Positions 45,404-54,192 of a DNA stretch of 64,000 nucleotides are shown here, in pieces. The notes under the pieces are model-generated. The model saw only the letters and a list, made by a program, of their open reading frames with translations, searched no databases and was not told the DNA's origin. Within the stretch, counting starts at the first letter, position 1. Each line of letters starts with the position of its first letter. The stretch is from CBDDFV01 sp965227335. GTDB taxonomy: Bacteria; Planctomycetota; Phycisphaerae; Phycisphaerales; SM1A02. Where the stretch lies: NCBI GenBank assembly GCA_965227335.1, contig CBDDFV010000012.1, positions 558,001 to 622,000 on the forward strand, in the 5' to 3' direction. The position numbers and the translations under genes are program-made.

Positions 45404-46276
45404 TCACATCTCCGCCGCGAGGTACGCGATCCAGCCTTCGCACGCTTCGCCGGTCTTCGTCGGTTCGAACTCGCCGTTGCCGTCGCCCTCCTCGTCGGCG
45501 CCTTCCCAGTAGACGGTCACCTTCTTGAAGCCCGCCTCGAGGAGCAGCTCCTGGATTTCGGGGAGCGTCCACAGCCGCCACTCGTAGCGGAACGCCTCGC
45601 GCATCTTCGAGCCGTCGGGAAAGTGGAAGTGGATGTAGTTCAGCGCGTAGCCCGTCACCGGGTGATAGACGTGCTGATCCCAGACGTAGGTGAAGCCGTC
45701 GAGGTCGCGCTCCTCCTCCAGCTCCGAGAACGCCTCGCTGCCGCCGTAGGCGTCGAGCAGGAAGAGCCCGTCCTCCACCAGGGCCTCGCGGACCTTGACG
45801 AAGTAGTTCTTCATCGCCTCCCGGGTGCGGAAGAGGTAGTAGCTGAAATTCATGGCGAGGACCGCGTCGACCGGCGGCGTCTGCACCTCCAGCACGTTCT
45901 CCTCACGCCACTCGATCCGCGCCCGCTCCGTCTCCGCCAGACGCTCCTCCGCCTTCGCCCGGCCCCACGCGAGCACCTCCTGGTCGATGTCGACCGCGAT
46001 CGCCGTGTTCTTCTTCCGGCGACGCACCCATTCCATCGACGCGGCGGCGGTCCCGCAGAAATCCTCGCGGATCGACCGCGCCTTCCGACCCCGAATGTCC
46101 TCCCACACCCGATCGATCAGATCGCACTCCGACTCGACATCCTGCACGGACAACTCGTACAACTCGTGACGATCGCTCGTCGCCGCGCTGCGCCAGCCCC
46201 GCTCCTTCCCCTTGCGCTTCTGCTTCTTGTCGAGTCGTCCGGATCGCTGCTTTGACATGGTCGAGGTTCCGCTCAT
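45404..46276 (-). CDS. class I SAM-dependent methyltransferase
   Basis: The start at 46276 is chosen because TACACT lies exactly six bases upstream; GTG at 46297 (overlapping the M16 stop as GTGA) and ATG at 46258 are alternatives. The 290-residue product has a basic N-terminus rich in Lys and Arg. The Rossmann methyltransferase core follows (REDFCGTAAASMEWVRR, AIAVDIDQEVLAWGRAKA, VDAVLAMNFSYYLFRTREAM, FLLDAYGGSEAF). The substrate is unknown. The C-terminal part (TYVWDQHVYHPVTGYALNYI) resembles small-molecule methyltransferases more than RNA-modifying ones. Confidence 0.85.
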   Translation of the reverse strand: MSGTSTMSKQRSGRLDKKQKRKGKERGWRSAATSDRHELYELSVQDVESECDLIDRVWEDIRGRKARSIREDFCGTAAASMEWVRRRKKNTAIAVDIDQEVLAWGRAKAEERLAETERARIEWREENVLEVQTPPVDAVLAMNFSYYLFRTREAMKNYFVKVREALVEDGLFLLDAYGGSEAFSELEEERDLDGFTYVWDQHVYHPVTGYALNYIHFHFPDGSKMREAFRYEWRLWTLPEIQELLLEAGFKKVTVYWEGADEEGDGNGEFEPTKTGEACEGWIAYLAAEM

Positions 46277-46282
46277 GGCGGG

Positions 46283-46288
46283 AGTGTA
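46283..46288 (-). promoter_or_regulatory. -10 element of a leaderless methyltransferase transcript
   Basis: TACACT on the minus strand is followed by six bases and the ATG at 46276. It lies only a few bases upstream of the M16 gene stop codon. Confidence 0.5.
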
Positions 46289-46293
46289 TGCGA

Positions 46294-48081
46294 TCACTCG
46301 CGCGGCGTCTCGTCCGGTTCCCCGTCGCCCCCGCCCTCCAGCCCCGCGAGTCGTTCGTCAATGCGATCGACCATGAACTCGAGGGCGTCGCGGATCTGCG
46401 GCGGCGAGATCGCGGCCCGCCGACGGAACTGGTCGGCCAGCCCGCGCAGTACGTTCGGATCCTCAATGTCGTCCAGACGCTGCATGAGCATCCGCACCTG
46501 CTGCTGCATCGTCGTCGGGAACGACGCAATCTCCGCGTCCAGACCCTCGGGCGTCCGCACCCGCAGCACCGCCCGGTTCTCCGGCCGCAGGTAAATCTGC
46601 GCCAGCCGCACCAGCACGCCCGACGGAACCGCCGACACCCGCTCCGCCAGCGTCCCCGCCTCCGCCGGCGGCCGCATCGCGAGGTCCAGCGCCAACCGGC
46701 GCGCCCGCGCGAAGAGATCCGCGGGATCGTTCGCGCCCAGCGCCGCGAGCGCGGCGGCCTTCGCGCCCTCGAAGCGCGGACCCACGACCGGGGCCCGCAT
46801 CAGGCCCCGTCGCATCTCCTCCCACGTCTCCAGCGCCGCCTCGAGGTCGTCGTTCGACGCCGCCCCGAAGTCCGCCACGAACACGCCCGTGTGCGACAAG
46901 CCCTCCGCCCGCACCGCCGCGGACGGCGCCGGACCCGACCGCCCCCGACCCATCCGCGCGAAGTCCGCCGTCAGCATCGCCGCGAGAATGTGAAATCCCG
47001 CCTCGTCACGGTGGCCGAGCGGCGGCGCGTGATACATCAGCCGCGCGGCGGGCGTCGCGCCCTGGACGTTGACCACGATCTCACTCGTCTGCCACGCCTC
47101 CCACGGCGGCGTCGGTTCATCGGCGTCGCCGGCCGCCTTCGCCGTCGGATTCGGCAGTTGTCCGAGCGTCGCATCCAGGGTCTCGCGGGCGACGGCGGGA
47201 TCGACGTCGCCGATGATCACCACCGTGAGTTCGCGCGGCGCGAAGTGCTCCGCGTAGAAGTCGGCGAGACGCGGACGCGTCATCAGCGCGACGTCCATCG
47301 CCCAGCCGCGAGCCGGCGCGGCGTACGCGGTCGTCTGAAAGAACGCCGCTTCGAGTTGTTCCGCCGCCGCCTGAACCGGATCGGCCGGTCCCGCGAGACG
47401 AGCGGCGCGGACGTCCTCGAAGCGTCGGAAGACAGGGGCGTCAAGACGCGCGGCTTCGAGACGCGCCCACTCGGCGAGCGCGTCCGCCGGCAGTTCCGCG
47501 GCGAAGAGCACGGCGTCCGGCGTCGCCTCCACGCGGGCGTCGTCGGCGAGGGCCCGGATCATCGGCTGGATCGGCGGAGCGTCGTCGGCGGCGCGGCTGT
47601 CGTCGACGAGTTCAGCCAGGGCCCGGGCGTCCGCCATCGCGACGGCGTCGAACGTCTCGGGTGTCCACGGCACGGCCAGCTCGCCTCGACGCCAGCGGGG
47701 GATCTGCGTCTGCACGATGGCGGTGCGGAGTCTCGTCCGGAGTTCGTTCTGGCGACGGATGCGGTCGGCCTCCGCCGCCGCGCCTTCCGAGGGCGGATCG
47801 GTCGACTCGTATTGCAGCAACTCCGCGATCATGCCGCGCACGCCGGTGCGTCCCGGCGCGGCGTCGTGGACGCCGACGGGCGCGACCCAGGCGGCGGCGA
47901 CGCGTCCCGGCGCGCTGTTCTCGGCGCGGATGACGACCCGCATGCCGTTCTCGAGGGTCGAGATCTCATCGGGGCGGACGCCGAGGGGCGAAGCGGCGTC
48001 GGCGGCGGGATCGATCGGTTGGGCGTCGGCGACGGACGGGGCGACGACGATGAGGCAGACGCAGGCGAGGGTCCAGCGCAT
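46294..48081 (-). CDS. secreted M16-family protein without the zinc motif
   Basis: The 595-residue product has a signal peptide (MRWTLACVCLIVVAPSVADAQ) and the two-lobed pitrilysin layout. It shows LENGMRVVIRAENSAPGRVAAAW at the N-terminus and YAEHFAPRELTVVIIGDVDP in the middle. The HxxEH zinc motif of active M16 peptidases should follow near residue 80. The sequence there is GVRGMIAELLQY, so the protein is very probably inactive. In this family an inactive member usually pairs with an active one; no such gene is adjacent. The start is ATG at 48081 without a strong ribosome site. Confidence 0.88.
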   Translation of the reverse strand: MRWTLACVCLIVVAPSVADAQPIDPAADAASPLGVRPDEISTLENGMRVVIRAENSAPGRVAAAWVAPVGVHDAAPGRTGVRGMIAELLQYESTDPPSEGAAAEADRIRRQNELRTRLRTAIVQTQIPRWRRGELAVPWTPETFDAVAMADARALAELVDDSRAADDAPPIQPMIRALADDARVEATPDAVLFAAELPADALAEWARLEAARLDAPVFRRFEDVRAARLAGPADPVQAAAEQLEAAFFQTTAYAAPARGWAMDVALMTRPRLADFYAEHFAPRELTVVIIGDVDPAVARETLDATLGQLPNPTAKAAGDADEPTPPWEAWQTSEIVVNVQGATPAARLMYHAPPLGHRDEAGFHILAAMLTADFARMGRGRSGPAPSAAVRAEGLSHTGVFVADFGAASNDDLEAALETWEEMRRGLMRAPVVGPRFEGAKAAALAALGANDPADLFARARRLALDLAMRPPAEAGTLAERVSAVPSGVLVRLAQIYLRPENRAVLRVRTPEGLDAEIASFPTTMQQQVRMLMQRLDDIEDPNVLRGLADQFRRRAAISPPQIRDALEFMVDRIDERLAGLEGGGDGEPDETPRE

Positions 48082-48160
48082 GGAGGTCGGGTCTCCGGAG
48101 GCAGCGGGGGGGGGAGGGCGTCGGATCGGCATTCTACGCGGTTCGTCGGAGCGGCTGCGC

Positions 48161-48195
48161 AGAAACAGCGCCCGCGGCGTGAACCGCGGGCGCTG
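48161..48195 (-). terminator. intrinsic terminator of the large beta-helix dockerin gene
   Basis: A perfect 12-bp stem (48166-48177 with 48184-48195) has a 6-base loop and is followed on the minus strand by TTTCT. It is the same type as the terminator at 7162-7199. Confidence 0.7.
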
Positions 48196-48238
48196 CAGGG
48201 AAGGACCCTTCTCACCTCAGGTTGGAGGCATGGTCGGC

Positions 48239-50647
48239 TTACGGGCAGCCGCCCCAGAGGCTGAGCAGCGTGGCGAGATCGCCGGCGCCGACGGTCTGGT
48301 CGCCGTCGAGGTCGGCGGCGCAGTAGCCGTCGCAGAGTCCCCACTGGCTGAGCAGGACGGCGAGGTCGCCGGCGTCGACGGTGTCGTCGCCGTTGAAGTC
48401 GCCGAGGCAGGAGGCGCCGTCGAACTCGTCGGCGCCGCGATCGACGATCGGACCCGAGCCGAGTCCGACGTCCGGCATGCCGACGTCATCGAGCTTGCGG
48501 TCGCCGCCGTCGAAATCCTGCATCGGCCCGGCGAACGCGTTGTCGCCGGAGTCGATGGCGGGGGAGTTGGCGGTCAGGCGAACGTTGTCGTCGATGGTGC
48601 CGTAGACGTCATCCGGACCGTCGGCGTCTTCGAACTGGGGGTCATCGCCGAAGGTGAACGCGGCGGGGACGGAGCCGTCGTAGTCCTGGATGATCGAAGC
48701 GCGGATGTCGTAGCCGGTCGAGGCGCCGCCGATCTGATTCCCGAGCGTGCCGTTGGCCCCGGGCTGGTTGTTCCAGAGGATCGAGTTGCGGATCGACAGG
48801 GTGCTGTTGAGCGACCACGTCGCGCCGCCGTTGGCCGTATCGGTGGTGGCGTTCGCGAGCAGCGTGCAGTTGTCCAGTTGGACATTGGAGTCGTCGGCAT
48901 AGAGGCCGCCCGCGCCGATCCGCGAGGTGTTGCCGTGGATGAAGCAGCTCTGGAACAGGGCGTCCGACTCGTTGACGTAGATCGCGCCCGCGGTGTCGGA
49001 TTCGTTGAGGTTGAAGCGGGTGCGGCGGACGGTGACGTCGGAACCGCCGTTGACGTACAGACCGGAGCCGGAGGCGACGGATTCGTTCAGGCGGATGATG
49101 CACCGCGTGATGAGCAGTTCGCTGTTGTCGACGAGCACGCCGCCGCCGTTGTTGCCGAGGCTGCCGCCGCCCGCCGCGTTGCCGCGCTGGACGATGAAGC
49201 TGTCCAGCCGCGCGTTGTCGACATCGAGCGCGGAGACGACGTGGAAGGTGTTGTCGTCCGTGCCGTCCGCGCCGATCGCGCCGCCGAGCGTGGTCGGGTT
49301 GAGGGCGCCGTCGCGGTTTTCCCGCAGGGTTTCCGCGCCGCTGAAGCCGCCGTACATCGACACGTTGCTCACAAGGGCGAAGGTGGCGTTGCGGTCGCCG
49401 GTTCCGCCGTCGGGCTTGTAGGTTCCGGACGCGACCCAGATTTCCGTGGCGTCGCCGTCTTCGGCGTCCGCGAGGGCGTCCTGAAGATCGAGGTAGGCGT
49501 CGTCCCACGACAGGCCGCTGTTCGCGCCGGTCGCGTTCGCCCGGACGTACCGCACCGTGGCCTGCCACTCGTAGGCGCCCATGTCAATCACCGGGGCGCC
49601 GCCCGCGCCGGTGTCGGTGATGTTGAGATCGTCGATGAAACGCGGGAACGAAGCGCGGTCGATCACCAGACCCGCGGGGGTGATGAGGTTGCTGCCCGCG
49701 TCGATGCAGGGCGAGCCCGGCTGGAGCCGGTAGGGATGCATTCCCGCGTCGAGGAACCGCGGGTCGGCGTCAATGTTGCCGGGGCCCGTGTAGCCGCCCT
49801 CCACGTTCGAGTACTGCACGAGAGCCGTGCCGCCGTCGAGGACGATCTCGTCCGAAGGATTGCGGACGATCGAGTTGTTGACCGTCAGCAGGCCGATCCC
49901 CGACCACAACGCGCCGTTGCCATGGCCGACGATGGTGCAGTTGTCAAAGGTCGTGTCGCCGTTCGCGTACGCCGCGCCGCCTTCGATGGCGCCGTTGCCG
50001 TCGAGCACGCCGTTGACCACGCTCACGTTGCTCGGGCTCGCCACGTACAGACCGCCGCCCTGCTCGGCGAAGTTGTCGACAAACGTGCACGAGTCCACGA
50101 ACGCGGACGAGAGGATGTGCAGCATGCCGCCGCCGTTCGCGCCATCCAGCGCCGTGTTGCCCTTGAACGTGCAGTCGATGAAGAGCGGCGACCCGCCGAC
50201 GACGTACGCGCCCGCTCCACCCAGCGCCTTGTTCGCGGTGATCTCGCACGAAAGGATGTACGGGTCCGCGTTCGACACCAGGATCCCGCCGCCGCTGCTC
50301 GACGTGTTCTCCGCCCCGGTGATCGTGAAGCGGATGAGCTTGGCCGCGATCGTCTCGCCGTTGGCGAAGGTGACGACCGGTCCGGGAAGGCCCTCGCCGG
50401 TGATCACGGTGTCGTCCGCGTCAGAGAAACTCCTGACGGTGATCGACTTGCCGAGGAAGTCGATGGTCTCGTTGTAGACGCCCGGCATGACGACGATGTC
50501 GTCGCCGTTGGCGGCCGCGTCGATCGCGTCCTGAATGGTGGGCTGGCCGGTGGGGACGATGATCGTCGCCGCCGAGAGCCCGCCGGTCAGAACGAGCGCC
50601 GCGACGCTCGCCGCGGTCAGGTCTCGAAAGGTGGTCTGGGTGAACAT
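48239..50647 (-). CDS. large secreted beta-helix protein with GC-type dockerin
   Basis: The start at 50647 has AGGAAG eight bases upstream. The 802-residue product has a signal peptide (to about residue 26) and two consecutive right-handed beta-helix parts. The first opens with IIVPTGQPTIQDAIDAAANGD (pectate-lyase-like). The second starts at about residue 370 with RYVRANATGANSGLSWDDAY and resembles the protein at 18461. Each helix closes with a choice-of-anchor Q ending (VIDMGAYEW, IVDRGADEF). The dockerin pair is DFNGDDTVDAGDLAVLLSQWG and DLDGDQTVGAGDLATLLSLWG, ending GCP. A role in polysaccharide binding or cleavage is possible; no catalytic residues are obvious. Confidence 0.88.
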   Translation of the reverse strand: MFTQTTFRDLTAASVAALVLTGGLSAATIIVPTGQPTIQDAIDAAANGDDIVVMPGVYNETIDFLGKSITVRSFSDADDTVITGEGLPGPVVTFANGETIAAKLIRFTITGAENTSSSGGGILVSNADPYILSCEITANKALGGAGAYVVGGSPLFIDCTFKGNTALDGANGGGMLHILSSAFVDSCTFVDNFAEQGGGLYVASPSNVSVVNGVLDGNGAIEGGAAYANGDTTFDNCTIVGHGNGALWSGIGLLTVNNSIVRNPSDEIVLDGGTALVQYSNVEGGYTGPGNIDADPRFLDAGMHPYRLQPGSPCIDAGSNLITPAGLVIDRASFPRFIDDLNITDTGAGGAPVIDMGAYEWQATVRYVRANATGANSGLSWDDAYLDLQDALADAEDGDATEIWVASGTYKPDGGTGDRNATFALVSNVSMYGGFSGAETLRENRDGALNPTTLGGAIGADGTDDNTFHVVSALDVDNARLDSFIVQRGNAAGGGSLGNNGGGVLVDNSELLITRCIIRLNESVASGSGLYVNGGSDVTVRRTRFNLNESDTAGAIYVNESDALFQSCFIHGNTSRIGAGGLYADDSNVQLDNCTLLANATTDTANGGATWSLNSTLSIRNSILWNNQPGANGTLGNQIGGASTGYDIRASIIQDYDGSVPAAFTFGDDPQFEDADGPDDVYGTIDDNVRLTANSPAIDSGDNAFAGPMQDFDGGDRKLDDVGMPDVGLGSGPIVDRGADEFDGASCLGDFNGDDTVDAGDLAVLLSQWGLCDGYCAADLDGDQTVGAGDLATLLSLWGGCP

Positions 50648-50948
50648 GATGGTCTTCCTGTGATTCGTGATGAGTGACCCGGCATCCGTGGGTCGCGGTG
50701 TCCGCTGGCCTCCCCGGGCCAGCCTGAAACGAGCCTCGCCAGCGGCGAAGCAGTCGTCCCTCACCTCGTCCCGCGAAGACCGCGCGGCACGGGGCAAGGT
50801 TTGTCGACTTTTCTTCGTTTCACCCCCGCCGCCGACCGGCGACGTCCAGATCACCGGTCGCCCGGCGTGGAACGGCCGGATCCGCATTCTCCTTCGATCC
50901 GTCGGCATCGATCCGTATACTCAGGACCGTCTTGCGACGCCCGCCCCC
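50648..50948. other. divergent intergenic region
   Basis: These 301 bases separate the beta-helix dockerin gene (minus) from the sigma factor gene (plus). The plus frame stays open upstream of 50949 but is low complexity without a ribosome site. The only promoter-like element I see is TATACT at 50916-50921. Confidence 0.45.
50916..50921 (+). promoter_or_regulatory. -10 element of the sigma factor-kinase operon
   Basis: TATACT stands 27 bases before the ATG at 50949; the aligned -35 (TTCGAT, 17 bases upstream) is weak. Confidence 0.4.
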
Positions 50949-51536
50949 ATGAAGCACGCCCTCACCATGACCGTCACCCGCGACCTCGCCGACCTCAGTC
51001 GAGGCGACGATGACGCGGCCGCCCGTCTGACGCCGGTGGTGTACGACGAACTCCGCCGGATGGCCGCCTCGTACCTGCGGATGGAGCGCCCCGACCACAC
51101 GCTCCAGCCGACGGCGCTCGTTCACGAGGCGTTTCTCAAGCTGGTGGACCAGACGCGGGCGGAGTTGAACGACCGTTCGCACTTCTGCGCGGTTGCGGCC
51201 CAGGCGATGCGTCGCATCCTGATTGATCACGCCCGACGCTGTCGCGCCGCCAAGCGGTCGCCCGATCGTCCGCGGGTGACGCTGTCCGAGGCCGACGCCG
51301 CGACGCCCGACGACGCCACGGCCGAGGTCGACCTCCTGCGTCTCGACGACGCTCTGGGTCGTCTCGCCGAACTGAACGAACGCCAGAGCCGGGTCGTCGA
51401 ACTGCGTTACTTCGGGGGGCTGACGGTGGACGAATCAGCGTCGGTGCTGGGCGTCTCGGCCCGCACGGTGAAGGGCGACTGGCGGGTCGCACGGGCGTGG
51501 CTGCAACGCGAACTCCGACGCGAGGACGACGAATGA
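50949..51536 (+). CDS. ECF sigma factor, Sig-70_X6 type
   Basis: The 195-residue product shows the motifs of the planctomycete kinase-linked ECF group: LTPVVYDELRRMAASYLR and DHTLQPTALVHEAFLKLVDQ in region 2, and HFCAVAAQAMRRILIDHARR after it. Region 4 contains ERQSRVVELRYFGGLTVDE and LGVSARTVKGDWRVARAWL, a clear helix-turn-helix. ATG at 50967 is an alternative start. Its stop overlaps the start of the kinase gene by ATGA. Such sigma factors are thought to be controlled by phosphorylation through the neighbouring kinase, not by an anti-sigma factor. Confidence 0.93.
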   Translation: MKHALTMTVTRDLADLSRGDDDAAARLTPVVYDELRRMAASYLRMERPDHTLQPTALVHEAFLKLVDQTRAELNDRSHFCAVAAQAMRRILIDHARRCRAAKRSPDRPRVTLSEADAATPDDATAEVDLLRLDDALGRLAELNERQSRVVELRYFGGLTVDESASVLGVSARTVKGDWRVARAWLQRELRREDDE

Positions 51537-54058
51537 GTTCGGACGCGCGGCACGATCGGATCTCGCAGGTCTTCCTCCAGGCGTGTGAACAGCCGGAGGC
51601 GGACCGACGTGCGTTCGTCGAGGACGCCTGTGCGGACGATGACGACCTCCGACGCGAAGTGCTCGACCTGCTCTCCCACGATGAGCCGACGGGCCTGCTC
51701 GACGAGGGGCCGGGACTCGATCTGGCGGGACTCGCCGACGCCGCGCCTCCAGCCGATCCCGACCGCGTCGGCGACTACGAGATTCTCGATCGTCTCGGCG
51801 TCGGCGGCATGGGCGTCGTCTACCGGGCGCGGCAGGCGAATCCGGAGCGTCTCGTCGCGTTGAAGGTCATCCGCCCGGGCGCGGTGTCGGAACGGCTGAT
51901 CCGGCGGTTCGAGCACGAAGCCCGCATCCTCGGGCGCCTGACGCATCCGGGCGTCGCGCAGATCTACGAGGCGGGCGCGGCGGACACGGGGGCGGGTCTG
52001 CAGCCGTACTTCGCGATGGAGCTGGTCGAGGGCGTGCGTCTGACGGACTGGTGCGAGGCGCGCGGCCTCGGCGCTCGCGAGCGTCTCGCCCTCCTCGCCG
52101 AAGTCGCCGAAGCGGTGCACCACGCCCACCAGAAGGGCGTGATTCACCGTGATCTCAAGCCGGCGAACATCCTCGTCACGCCGGAGGGCCGCACCAAGAT
52201 CCTCGACTTCGGCGTCGCCCGCGTCACCGATGAGGACGTGCAGGCCACGACCATGCGGACCGACGTCGGCCAGCTTCTGGGCACGATTCCGTACATGAGT
52301 CCGGAGCAGGTCGAGGGCGATCCCGATGCGATCGATGTGCGCAGCGACGTCTACGCCCTGGGGGTGATCGGCTACGAACTGCTCGCGGGACGACTGCCCC
52401 ATGACGTCCGACGTACGGCGGTGGCGGATGCGGTCCGCCGCATCCGCGATGAGGAGCCCGCATCACTCAGTTCGGTCAGCCGCGTGTTCCGCGGCGACGT
52501 CGACACCATCATCCACACCGCGCTCGCGAAGGACCGCGACCGGCGTTATCCGTCGGCGGAGGCGCTGGCGACGGACATCCGGCGCTATCTGCGCGATGAA
52601 CCGATCGTGGCGCGTCCGCCCAGCGCCGCGTATCAGCTCTCCAAGTTCGCCCGTCGGAACCGGGCGCTGGTGGCGGCGGCGGTGATGATCGTGCTGGTGC
52701 TCATCGGAGCGACGATCGTCGCCGTTGATTTCGCGGTCGACGCCAATGCAGCCCGCGATCTCGCCCAACGTGAAAAGCAGGCGGCGGAGCGTGCGCTGGA
52801 GGCGTCGGACTCGACGGTGCGATTCCTCGAACGGCTGCTCGCCGGCGCGGATCCGTGGGTGCAGACGACGGGCGCGGACACCACGATCGGCGAAGTTCTG
52901 GATCGCGCGGCGGTGTGGGCGACGAGCGAGTTTGAAGGTCAGCCGGAGCTGGAAGTGCACGCGCGGCTCGCGATTGCGGAGTCATTCAAGGGGCTCGCCC
53001 GGTACGACGAGGCGGCGGCCCAGCTGGATCTGGCCCTCGAACTGATCAAGCAGGTCGAGCCGCCGCGCCCCTCGATGCACCGGGAGCTGCGTCGGAAGCG
53101 GGCCGTGGTCCAGGCGTATCTGGCCCAGTGGGACGAGGCCGCGGAACAGTTGCTGGCGTTGCGGGCGGAGCAGGATCAGCTCGCGGCGTCGCCGGACCCG
53201 CGGGGCGTGGATCAGCAGGAGATCGCCCGCGTGATGAGCGATCTGGCGTGGGCGCTGCGGGGGGCGGGTCGGCCGGATGAGGCGGAGCGCATCGCGCTCG
53301 ACGCCTGCGACTGGATCGCGCGGGCGTACGGCCCCGATCACGAGTTCTTCGCCAACGTGCACAACACGCTGGCCGGCATCTACACCGCCCGCGGCGACTA
53401 CGCGAAGGCGCGTGATGCGTACGACGAAGTGCGCCGCATCTTCGAGATTCGGCACGGGGCGGACACGCCGCAGGTGGCGGCGCTGACGAACAACGTCGCG
53501 CGGCTCGACCAGGCGATCGGCAATCTCGACGCCGCGGAGACGGGCTACCGCAACGCCGTCGCGCGGAACGAAGCGGTCTTCGGTCCCCATCACCCGCAGA
53601 CGGGCGACGTCCTCAACAACCTCGCCATGCTGCTGTACGACCTGGGGCGGAACCGGGAGTCCGAGGATTACTTCCTGCGGTCGCTGGAGGCGTACGCGGA
53701 ATCAGTCGGCGCGGACAGTCGGACGTACGGCGGCACGCTCAACAACTACGCCTTTCTGCTGCGGGAGGAGGAGCGGTGGGACGAAGCGATCGACGCCTAC
53801 CAGCAGTTCCGGCGGATTCTCGTCGATCACCATCCGCCCGGGCACTGGCGGTTTGCGACCGTGGATCTGAACCTCGCCTCATGCCTGGCCGGGCTCGGTC
53901 GGTTCGATGAGGCGCTGACGCTCGCCGCCGACGCCGCCGCCCGACTCGAGGCGGCCGACACCCCGGACCGGTACCTCATCCTCGGCCCGCGGACGCTGGA
54001 GCGGATCGAGACCGCCCGGGCGGAGACGGCCGCCCCGGACGCCGTCGACGCCCCATAA
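51533..54058 (+). CDS. membrane Ser/Thr protein kinase with extracytoplasmic TPR domain
   Basis: The 841-residue product has a short helical N-terminus and a Hanks-type kinase domain (about 80-350). The kinase motifs are complete: GVGGMGVVY (89-97), Lys111, Glu129, HRDLKPAN (205-212), DFG (225-227) and PYMSPEQ. One membrane helix (about 382-406) follows. The outer part holds six or more TPR-like repeats, with the kinesin-light-chain style sequence TGDVLNNLAMLLYDLGRN. The start is coupled to the sigma factor gene by ATGA. I infer a signalling unit that senses an envelope signal through the TPR part and acts on the sigma factor. Confidence 0.93.
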   Translation: MSSDARHDRISQVFLQACEQPEADRRAFVEDACADDDDLRREVLDLLSHDEPTGLLDEGPGLDLAGLADAAPPADPDRVGDYEILDRLGVGGMGVVYRARQANPERLVALKVIRPGAVSERLIRRFEHEARILGRLTHPGVAQIYEAGAADTGAGLQPYFAMELVEGVRLTDWCEARGLGARERLALLAEVAEAVHHAHQKGVIHRDLKPANILVTPEGRTKILDFGVARVTDEDVQATTMRTDVGQLLGTIPYMSPEQVEGDPDAIDVRSDVYALGVIGYELLAGRLPHDVRRTAVADAVRRIRDEEPASLSSVSRVFRGDVDTIIHTALAKDRDRRYPSAEALATDIRRYLRDEPIVARPPSAAYQLSKFARRNRALVAAAVMIVLVLIGATIVAVDFAVDANAARDLAQREKQAAERALEASDSTVRFLERLLAGADPWVQTTGADTTIGEVLDRAAVWATSEFEGQPELEVHARLAIAESFKGLARYDEAAAQLDLALELIKQVEPPRPSMHRELRRKRAVVQAYLAQWDEAAEQLLALRAEQDQLAASPDPRGVDQQEIARVMSDLAWALRGAGRPDEAERIALDACDWIARAYGPDHEFFANVHNTLAGIYTARGDYAKARDAYDEVRRIFEIRHGADTPQVAALTNNVARLDQAIGNLDAAETGYRNAVARNEAVFGPHHPQTGDVLNNLAMLLYDLGRNRESEDYFLRSLEAYAESVGADSRTYGGTLNNYAFLLREEERWDEAIDAYQQFRRILVDHHPPGHWRFATVDLNLASCLAGLGRFDEALTLAADAAARLEAADTPDRYLILGPRTLERIETARAETAAPDAVDAP

Positions 54059-54192
54059 GTCCAGCCGCGACAGGGATTCATCGCGAGAATCGGCGGCTTT
54101 CCGGCTGCATTCGGGCCTCGCGCGGGCTACGATCGGGCGTTCGCCGTCGTCGCGGGCGGAATCCGATGCGGCGGTCCAGCCTGGAGTTATCG

